Below are positions 55,860 through 64,000 of a DNA stretch of 64,000 nucleotides, piece after piece (the stretch's first letter is position 1; each line of letters starts with the position of its first letter). The stretch is from Takakia lepidozioides (taxonomy: Eukaryota; Streptophyta; Takakiopsida; Takakiales; Takakiaceae): the NCBI GenBank assembly GCA_030704615.1, contig CM060731.1, positions 22,136,001 through 22,200,000 of the forward strand, written 5' to 3'. The position numbers and the translations under genes are program-made. Under the pieces are notes generated by a model that did not search any database, was not told the DNA's origin, and saw only the letters and a program-made list of their open reading frames with translations.

Positions 55860-56300
55860 TCATATGCAACAATGTTAAGGTCCGGTCCACACCTGTTGGT
55901 ACCAAAAAGCCCGTTGCTCGTCTGGTGGCTTCCAGTAAGGCAGAGATAGTATCTGGGTTCCTTCTATTCACTTAATGAGTGTGCCCAGATTGATACATGT
56001 TGTTACCACAAAGGTCAAACTGTTCTAAATGCAACAAATGATATCTATAGCTCCCCCAACCTGGCAGTGTCAGGCCTGCTCTGCTGTCTCTTACTAGTCT
56101 TACTTGTGTTCTTTAGCGTGGCATCTGATTGGTCAGATCCAAAGCAAGTACGCTGAAGGCAAGCTGAAGGATCTGACAGTCAATGAACTAAAGAACTTTC
56201 TTGGTGAGCGAAAGGTCAAATCAATTGCCAGAAGGAAGGATGAACTCATTAACGTGCGGTTCAGCTGCTTAAGTGACATGTCTGGGCATACTCTGCTCTA
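55860..56300 (+). pseudogene. SAP-domain fragment, probably the 3' end of a Ku70-like gene
   Basis: Two exon-like pieces: RSTPVGTKKPVARLVASS (about 55879-55951, followed by a GTATCT donor) and, after an acceptor TTCTTTAG near 56117, a frame with YAEGKLKDLTVNELKNFLGE, then RRKDELI. The second is a SAP motif (L-T-V-x-x-L-K...K-x-x-L-I) like the C-terminal DNA-binding helix pair of plant Ku70, preceded in another frame by ASDWSDPKQ. The frame shift between ASDWSD and YAEGKL suggests a pseudogene or an unusual splice. No upstream vWA or Ku core was found; the Copia insertion lies just upstream. Other SAP proteins are possible. Confidence 0.4.
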
Positions 56301-56593
56301 ATTTAGGGTCCTAACAGGTAGCGGTCGGGTTGTGGAAAAGTATGCTCAAGTGAGGAACATGTACTCAGACAAGTGTGTATTGTGAAAACACTCCATCACC
56401 CACCCCACTGCGCAACACAACCAATTTTTTCCCTGTTGGGAAGAAACGGCTGAAGTTCTTTCATAAGAAAACACCACTATAGGAGATGTAATAGCCATCA
56501 GTCTCTGCTGACATCGCATCACAGTCTCCTCCAAGGACATGTTCTTTGCCTTGATCTGAAAGTAAATACCAGCTGACAAATGACATCCTCAAG

Positions 56594-58231
56594 TTATGGA
56601 GGACGAACTTTCAGCAACTCAATGTCAAATATGACAGTTCCAAGAGTAGAACCCTCTCCATTTGCCAAACGGGTCTGATTGAAGACTGTGGTGTAGAGTC
56701 TCTGTCTGTCGAAAAACTGCACAGCAAAGATCAAAGCCTCACTCAGCGTAGACCGGGTTTTCCATCGTCGTGACCCTGCACCCAAATTGGACAGTCTAGA
56801 CAGGGTACAAGACTTCACAGGTATGTTTTCATACCCAGCAGCTTTTACTTTTGAAGGGTTGTTCAAGAATGACTGTATAAACCCAGAGAGACAAGACTTA
56901 CAAGTAGTCCTTTCTGAAGCCAAGAGATAAAGGGGAAAACCCTGCTACCTTGTGAGTGAGGTTATTACAGACCTATATTCACAGGCTGTGATCTATTAAT
57001 GAAAAAACCATGGCAAACCTTGAAATGTGCCCCCTGCTTGTTGGAGATTGAGAGAGGGAGGGGGGGGGGGTGATGTGGTCATTCACCATTCCCACGCAGT
57101 CTCTATGGAACGCTAACCCTTCAAGATCCAGTCATATGTTTCCATCTACCAGAGTACTCAGGGTAAAGGGTTGATTGACAGCTGAAATGAGGGTTTGCAT
57201 TCACGTTTATTCCCGCATTGTTGATGTAACTGCCTACCTTGACACATGTGGATCTGGTTGCATTCAGTAGCCAGACGGATAACGAGCTGCACACACACTT
57301 GGTAGATGACATAGCAGGTTTTAGATTGATAACCGTACGTTTGGAGGAATGGGCCCCTGCGTGGTGTTTTGGTAACCTTGCAAGGGTGGGATGATTGCTC
57401 GCCGCACTCCTCCCTCCTTCATGCTCCGCACTGCAGCATCCAACCCTGCAATCACCTGCAAGATTCACTTTCAGTTCACAGTAAATCCCTCATTGAGTGT
57501 AGCAGCTTCTGCCCACTGACTAGGAAAGGTACAGAGATTGAGGCAGAATGGACTCTAGTCTCACTTGGCAAGTAGACAGCAGAAATCCTAGAAACTGAAA
57601 CAGAACAAATTGAGAGGGAAGGTCTTACGGTGCCGGATCCCATGGTGAAAACATATGGCTCAGGATTCCCTGAACCATCCTTGTGATCATAGGTGGCATC
57701 AAACCGCCAGCCTTGCTTTGCTGCTAATCGCGCGTAGTAGTGAATTTCAACCTGCACGCACAGCTCCCGTCTGCTCAAACACAGACCTTTCTATGCTCGC
57801 GAATCAAATTGAGACCATGGCATGAACGGTGAACCCACCCTGTCTCCCGACTTCGGGACAGCGCCCATGCCTTCTCTGATGTCCAAAGCTTTCACCCCTC
57901 CCGAACCTTCCAGCTCAAAGAAGCTCCTCCTTCCCTCTTCTGCGACAGCTCCGCCAGCTAGCAGGAATCCTAGCGCTATACCCATTCCCCCGACTCCACG
58001 CACAGCCTGAACAGCTGCTTCCCTTCTGGACACAAGCTCTCCATCCGTTGTTTCCCGCCCCACTTCGCATTGTGATTGTGCACTTGCGCAGCTTCGGATT
58101 GAGTAACCGTAAGGGGCAGTCGAACTGGACACAGACCGAGGGTAGGCGAGAGTGGGAGGAAAGGAGGACGCTCGTGATATTGCGACAAGGGAAGCAGGCG
58201 GGAGAGTGACAGTGCACAGGATGACAGCCAT
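56594..58231 (-). CDS. FKBP19: FKBP-type peptidyl-prolyl isomerase, chloroplast lumen (FKBP19-like)
   Basis: Four exons (58231-57839, 57751-57629, 57455-57339, 56716-56594) join in frame to about 251 aa. The N-terminus is a Ser/Ala-rich plastid transit sequence. It is followed by a twin-Arg lumenal signal: RREAAVQAVRG, a hydrophobic stretch GGMGIALGFLLAGG and AVAEE. The FKBP domain follows: VEIHYYARLAAKQGWRFDAT, PYVFTMGSGT, VIAGLDAAVRSMKEGG, RRAIIPPLQGYQ. The family-specific end is FFDRQRLYTTVFN...GSTLGTVIFDIELL. Order and length fit plant FKBP19 of the thylakoid lumen; TAT-type import is inferred from the RR motif. The ATG at 58231 is chosen as the start of a typical transit peptide. An in-frame ATG further upstream (58378) would add 49 residues without targeting character. 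Confidence 0.85.
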
Positions 58232-60025
58232 AGCCAAAGCTTGCTCCTCCTTCCTTGCTGCATTGAAAGGCTTGAGGCATTCGTAAATACTATCTAACAG
58301 CTTCAGGTCGAAACTGGTTCGAACCCCACAACAGCCACATTTCTTATATTCTCTTTGACAAAATCGTCTCGACAACAATGCCCCTCACTTCTCTCTCTCT
58401 CTCTCTCGGGATTCACGGGCGTGCATGTATGCAGGCGCTACGGTTTGCTAGCCGCATTACGCATGCGGGAAAGGACTGCAGCAGAGATTCCGCGTGCACC
58501 CACTCGGCCTCCTCACCCATAGTCGAGCTCCCCACTCCAGACTTCTCTTCTCCATCAACCTGACCTCATCTTCGTCTTCTTTTTCTCTCCCCGAGAGGCT
58601 TCATGAATGGACATCTCCCTTACTACTGAAAATACGGTCGTCTGTCTCGCTCCTGTTCGATTATCACATATCTCTCTCGTTTTCTGGATACATTCAAACA
58701 ATTATTCCGAAACTTGGATGCGCCTTAAAGTCTCTGGGGATTGTCATCGTCTCTCTGTAGTTTCTAGACCAAGTAAATTACTCCTCTTGAGTTGTGATTC
58801 CTTACATCGGAACCACAATCTACACAATTTGTGACTCGAGAGCGGTGGTGAGCTGCACACACTTTTGTTTCCCATTTGTTTTGCCAGAGCGAAATGCTTA
58901 CAGTTCATTTCGGTAAGAGTACATACGGTACAATTGTGTTGCAAGCTCAGTTGTAGGCTAGTTGTTAGATTCTGAAGATTAAAAATCACTTAAAAGACAA
59001 GACTGAACCTCGGACTGAACGTGTGAACTTCGGCACTGTTCTAGGCTACATGAGTAGCTTTTCTGTCGCTATATATGGCATGTGTTACAACGTCTATGTG
59101 AACTAGAAGAAGAGGGCGCACATTAGAAAAGGCCCGGGAGTTTAATGCGAGCTCAAGGGTCCTGCCTGCGTGGCACCCCCCACGCCCCCAGACGCACCCA
59201 CTTCGCAGCTCCTGCGCGGCTCGCGGTTCCCGCGGCCCGGGACACCCTCCCCCCCATCACCCCCGCCCCGCGCCACCCAGTCCCGCCCCCTCCACCCCCC
59301 GCCCCCGCCTGCCCCGCCCGCCAGCCGTCATCACAACACATGAATCATGTCAAACATACACCCATACATTGCAGATGTCACATGTGGTCATGATCCTAAC
59401 ATGATGACCATGAAGCCATCAGATGCATGGTTACACATGGCTACACATGTTCAAATTTGAAATTTGAAATTTGAAATCTAGTATTATTTTATGGACACGA
59501 CTGTCAGGGATGAGGGGGATGAGGGGGGTCTTGGAAGTTTCCTGAAACTGATTCTCATTTGGTGCATGATGCAGGCTAGGTCCTCTTGTCTATTTTTTTG
59601 TACTAGAGACCTTGATGTTTTTGGCCATAGCTTCTTCCACGTTGTACTGTCAGGAAACGTAGGTTCATTCTCTCAACCATATGACTTCACCTACCTATCT
59701 CAGCAACAACGATAGATCTTACATATTGTTTAGCCACCATCTTCACAGTACTTTTTTTAACTGACAAATTTCAATAAGCAATCTTGAATTCCATAAGATC
59801 CAAAGAGATTGTGTGTCATTTTTGTGCTCAAACATTGTTGTAGACCCTCAAGCATGGAACCTAGCAAGGCATTTTCCAAGCTCACTCTCGCTTTAGAAAT
59901 CAACGTGAACCTCTGGAAACTTGAACGTCTTCAGGCCTATAATTCTGGAAACAATAATCAAAATCTTTATCCATGTGCAGGTTTTGTGCGTGAGAGATGA
60001 AATCCACACTATGGAATATCTGCAT
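58232..60025. other. Upstream region, CT microsatellite and GC-rich low-complexity patch
   Basis: A (CT)n tract is at about 58391-58410. A C-rich block (about 59165-59325) gives spurious Pro/Gly-rich frames. A TTTGAAA tandem (about 59455-59478) is present. No gene is supported. Confidence 0.5.
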
Positions 60026-61097
60026 ACGCACTCGGGACCTTGCTACCCTGCCTGCCTTTCCTTTTGGTGTCCTCATGCATTGTGTACTTCCTCGTGGAGC
60101 TACATGCAGGATTTGGGCACTTCATGTATTTCGTTTGTGTTCTCTTCTTCAGTCTGCTGGTAGTTGAGAGCTTAATGATGGCGATGCAGCTATAGTTCGA
60201 AACTATTTTGTGGCCATGGTTGTCGGAACTGGATCTCAGGTATGCATCCTGCCAGTGTCTTCGCCATAGAACAAGCATTGAATTTCAATTACCAGATCTC
60301 AAGTGTTGCTTGCACATCTGTAGTAGGGGACATCATCGCTACAACATAAGCCACATGTTGAAAATTTTTGGCAGATCATTTTGTGCTCAGAACATGATCT
60401 GAACAAAAAGCTCACCACAAATAATATGTAAATTTGTGTGCGGTAGTCTTCAAGTTTTGGCATAACCTTTACAAATACCAACACAATTTCTAAATGGACA
60501 TTGCAGAGCATATTTCTGCTAGTTGGGGGCTAGTTCCGACTTGCTCACGACATTCCAAGGCCTATTTGGACATATCCAGTGTCATACATCTCCTTCACAC
60601 ATATTCTATTCGGGTAACTATCAGCCCCATCTTATGCTCTGCTTTTCTAGATATATTATGAAGGGCTTAGCTCTATTCTGGTGGTCTGGGTTGTGTTTCA
60701 TCCTTCATCATGCAATGCTTTTTGTAATTAGGAGTATGTTCATTGACTCCATCCCCAGTTTGGTTTGGGCAAAAAGAGGAAAAGAGGTGTGAGAATAGAA
60801 AGAACTGAATTTCAGGCATACCCCTATTGCAGAGAGAAACCCACAAACTTTTCACTATCCACATGGATGCCATTTTGGATTTGACAGGGCATGTTTGAGA
60901 CCGAATTCAGGGGCTTAACGGATCTTGACAACAGTCTCCAACTTCCAGGCGCAATGTACAAATTGGAGCATCCTGGAAAGTGGAAAGACGTGGTTATTCT
61001 CTTATGCATGGTTGTATTCTACCATGTTGTGTTATATGCATTCATTTCTCTATACTGGTACACCCAACCCCTGCTGGATTCCTTCAAGCTTCAATGA
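60026..61097 (+). pseudogene. ABCG half-transporter (WBC type) membrane-domain exons
   Basis: One frame at 60026-60217 reads YALGTLLPCLPFLLVSSCIV, FGHFMYFVCVLFFSLLVVES and LMMAM. After a shift it reads AIVRNYFVAMVVGTGSQ followed by GTATGC (donor). A later exon (acceptor TTTGACAG near 60890) reads GMFETEFRGLTDLD, then LEHPGKWKDVVILLCMVVFY. These match the permease half of plant ABCG half-transporters: the 'LPFL..S', 'VESLMM', 'KW.D..ILL.MVV.Y' blocks. The exon carrying the conserved Pro-rich loop is missing and no ATPase domain was found, so this is a fragment or a decayed 3' end. Confidence 0.6.
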
Positions 61098-62505
61098 CAG
61101 CAAAGATGGAGACCCTGAAGCATGGTGATCTTTCCTGGCTCAAACGACTGTTGCTTTCTGGTGAGACTAGACCATTGGCAGTCAAGAATCTGTATGTTAC
61201 TAAGAGTGTAGTCTCAGGTGCAAGAATATCTATAAGAACAAGTTGATCGTTTGAAAAAACACTCCAAGAACATTTCGAAGATCTTCACTTTGGTGATCAC
61301 ACAATCCATTTTGAGAAATAGTTGGGCTATGAAAGCTATGAAAGCTCCTTTAAAAGTATCAACCTTTGGGAATGTCTTCCATGCTGAGCTTGGCAGAGAG
61401 GCAACATTGTTATCCCTTCTCAAACCTCAAAAAAAGATAAAAAAAACACGTAGTAGAGAGAAATCATTGCACCGGATACAACATGTGGTCATTGTGGTCA
61501 TTGTGGGCAATCCACATGGTCAATGTGTCAATGGATTGACCATGCACATTAACCTTTCAATGTGCATATTTTATTTTCTTGCCTCGTGAAAGTTTAGGCT
61601 TCCTCTGTCAACATAGAAGATGACTCTATTATGTAGCTGAGGGAGGGGAAAGATGTGACTACAACCAGGCCAAGCCCAATCTCAGTTTTCTTAATTGATT
61701 TTTATTCTTAAAAGGGAGCAATCCCTTGGAGAGAGCCTGGGTGAGATGATGCCAATGGGAGTTGATATAAATAAGAGCCCCTTCCCCTTGCACTGTTAAA
61801 GAGGAGGTTGTGTAAATTGAAGTCTAGTCTGATCTGTTCCAACTGGACACAAGACCTATGCCACAAGAATGTAAGCATGACCTAACCCACGCTCACACAC
61901 AAAAAGGCATACATGAGGATGCATTAACATAGAATTCTAACCATACTTGATGTACACAACCTCTTCCCAAATTCATGTGCAGAATAGCAGCTATTAACTC
62001 TAAATACAGCTCTATTGTGTCAAGCGAAAACAAACTATGGACATGTATCTTTCTTGTGATTTGAGAGCTTAGGAAGTAAACAACATAGGCAGCAGACTGA
62101 GAAAAAAATACGGAAGACAAATATGGACCTAGACATGTATATGGTCAAGTGGTATTGTACGGGTAAAGAATATGGCAACACCTCACATAGAGATTGGGAG
62201 GGAAAATAGGGGATAGTCAACAAATGATACAAAACTGTCTTTACCTACAGGGTGGTGTAAATGATGGTAGAATCAGAAGCAAACAGAAGCCAGCTGCCAA
62301 CTAGGACACATGTAATACATTGTTGTCATTTGACTGCACAGTTGTAGAGTAGGCAAAGGTCACCCTTCACAAAACACAACTCATCTAGCACTATGTTGGT
62401 ATAGGCAATGTAAAATCCCTCTGAAGAGCTCAGTTCACCAACTTTCAAAATCTCGAGGCAGGCCTTCCTCAAGGCTGAGCCCTGGGTTTAATTGTTGGGT
62501 AGCTC
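61098..62505. other. Intergenic, no gene recognised
   Basis: AT-rich, with no domain-bearing frame. GGTCAAT/ATTGACC inverted words occur near 61520-61540. Confidence 0.4.
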
Positions 62506-62840
62506 TGGATGCAGTTTGTCATGTACCACAAAATTGTGGACCCGGTTGCCGATCTCCATGTAGCAGGAACCTGGTTGCTTTCGGACACCTCTGATTTTCA
62601 TCATTGTCCTTACCTTTGCAGTATCATCCCACTGCCAGCTGCGGCATAGATATTTGATAGCAGCACATTAGTCGTAGCATCATGTCGACCCCATCTAAGA
62701 ATAGATTTTGCCGCTCGTTCTGCCACCTCCACATTGCCATGAATTCTGCAGGTACCAAGCAAGGCTTTCCACACCACCACATTTGGTTGGACTGGCATTT
62801 CGTTAATGAAGTCCTCAGCCTCAGATTTAGGGGTTTTCAT
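62506..62840 (-). pseudogene. PLS-class PPR protein C-terminal fragment (E/E+ motifs)
   Basis: The minus-strand frame EAEDFINEMPVQPNVVVWK, ALLGTCRIHGNVEVAERAAK, LLSNIYAAAG is the end of a plant PLS-type PPR array and its E motif. After a frame shift near 62625 it continues WDDTAKVRTMMKIRGVRKQ, PGSCYMEIGNRVHNFVVHD, the E+ motif. No DYW domain follows and no upstream PPR repeats are visible, so this is a truncated, frame-broken copy. Intact relatives edit organelle RNA. Confidence 0.75.
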
Positions 62841-64000
62841 TGATTTCCAAACTTCGTGTTCATACTTTTGCCCACTATATCGGTGTAACTATAACTTGAT
62901 TGTTACCAGAATGCTCTTATGTTCCATAGAATGTAGCCAGTGATGAACAATCTGACTACTAAGTAATACCAATGCCTTTAGCAACATGGGCCGCAAGGCT
63001 ACAACAAACAATGTCTTCGAGTACGTTGCTTTCTCCTTTAGCAACATTAGCACCTCTACTTGAAGAGGAGTTTGATATCTCATTCTTGCTATTTTTGGGG
63101 GGCAACATTAGACCATCGTCTGCACTGCTGAGTATTAATTATAAAATTATGCCTAGATTATTCTTCACTATTCCACCCACAACAGGATCGTGCTCTAGGG
63201 AGAAATGAAGGCATGTTGTCTCAAAGCCTTACACCAACTCGGCCTGAGTACACCACAATCAATCCTCGTCCAACAATGGTTGTTTGCAGATGTTTGTAAA
63301 AATAAGGACCTGAAGATTCATAGAACATCAATACAGCTCCACAGGTATATCGACGTACAAAACCTCTATTTCTCTTGTTGCAACATGCATCTCATAGCTC
63401 ACTTGAACCCTAATAGGCAAACCATACATTTACTATTGTACCTCATGTGGCACGAACATGAGGGTGTCCTCAAGTTTGAGTAGTGTATCAAGCTCATCTT
63501 TGACAGGTCCAATCAGTACTCGGTATAACTTCTCTCTTCCTGTCAGTTGGAAACAATTAGGGTAGAATATATAGCATTGTTTGACTCTGACCATCAGGCC
63601 AAGAATATCTCTGACAATACAGAACAGTTCAGAAACAATGAGGAAGAACTAGCCATCTCTGACATCAAGCTCTTGATTAACTTCAAATAAAAGTTACATC
63701 ATCAATAATCTGGTGTCTTTTTTGCCTCTCCTGGGCTTCGACAACCAGTATTTTAATCTTTGCAACCAGACCAGGGATCCAAGGATTGTAGTAGTCCATC
63801 CTGGTTCCATAGGGATTTATTGCAGAAAGAAGCTTGTGCACTGCTGCCGCTTCCAATGTTTCAGCCCTGCACGGCCAAGAAGGTCCACCATGCAGCCGAA
63901 GTGCTCCACTATAAGATTGAGGCCATGATCTCGACTCAAAGAATCGAAGTAGTGTCTGCCTTCATCCACTAGGCCCCCATGGCTACATGCTTGTAGAACA
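62841..64000. other. No gene recognised to window end
   Basis: Short frames only. A stretch near 62985-63023 (GGCTACAACAAACAATGTCTT) resembles 47385-47415 inside a TRAPPC13 intron, which suggests a dispersed repeat. Confidence 0.4.

Noticed and set aside
59145-59393. Pro-rich protein in the C-rich block
   Set aside because: Low-complexity composition yields open frames on both strands; no signal of selection.

Overview
This looks like nuclear DNA of a land plant. The genes encode a fasciclin-like arabinogalactan protein, TRAPPC13, a plastid-lumen FKBP, a TOM5-like subunit, an ABCG transporter and a PLS-type PPR protein. Introns carry GT-AG borders, TTTAGGG-type repeats are present, and LTR and SINE debris is dense. 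Moss/lycophyte-type DUF7869 genes and long introns favour a non-seed plant (bryophyte, lycophyte or fern). That placement is inference; I cannot name the species.

Layout. 0-7 kb: an intact single-exon fasciclin gene (1028-1960, +), a decayed trihelix gene (about 3.3-4.1 kb, -) and degenerate telomere-like tandem repeats (4.9-6.5 kb). 7.2-29.4 kb: an unusual accessory block, which I read as two adjacent or composite mobile elements. 30-37.5 kb: a solo LTR, a hAT remnant, a GC-rich inverted-repeat element and SINEs. 38.4-41.4 kb: an FAD-dependent monooxygenase with an internal tandem duplication. 42.1-64 kb: a non-LTR RT fragment, TRAPPC13 (11 exons, -), a TOM5-like mini-gene, an inserted Copia element, a SAP-domain/Ku70-like fragment, an FKBP19-like gene (4 exons, -), ABCG exons and a PPR fragment.

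The accessory block is the main discovery. Element 1 (about 7.2-21.4 kb) has a DUF7869 transposase-like gene on the minus strand. Diverging from it are plus-strand genes for (a) a small acidic protein ending in SPxY repeats that resemble the RNA polymerase II CTD, (b) a ParB/sulfiredoxin-like domain followed by a DNA-methyltransferase-like region and an acidic tail, and (c) two tandem FCP1/NIF-type HAD phosphatase-like domains. Element 2 (about 21.5-29.4 kb) has an unrelated-sequence ParB-methyltransferase-like gene on the minus strand, diverging from a Cys/His-rich zinc-binding gene.

Each element carries its own dispersed palindrome, mostly in introns and promoter regions. In element 1 it is AACCTCCACT-n4-AGTGGAGGTT (12 sites, 7243-20105). 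In element 2 it is AGGCTTGCGT-n2-ACGCAAGCCT (12 sites, 23744-26583). One element-specific ParB-like gene paired with one element-specific palindrome family suggests a parS-like recognition system, possibly linked to DNA modification. That functional link is inference. The element 1 genes have in-frame stops and frameshifts, so this copy is at least partly decayed or contains assembly errors.
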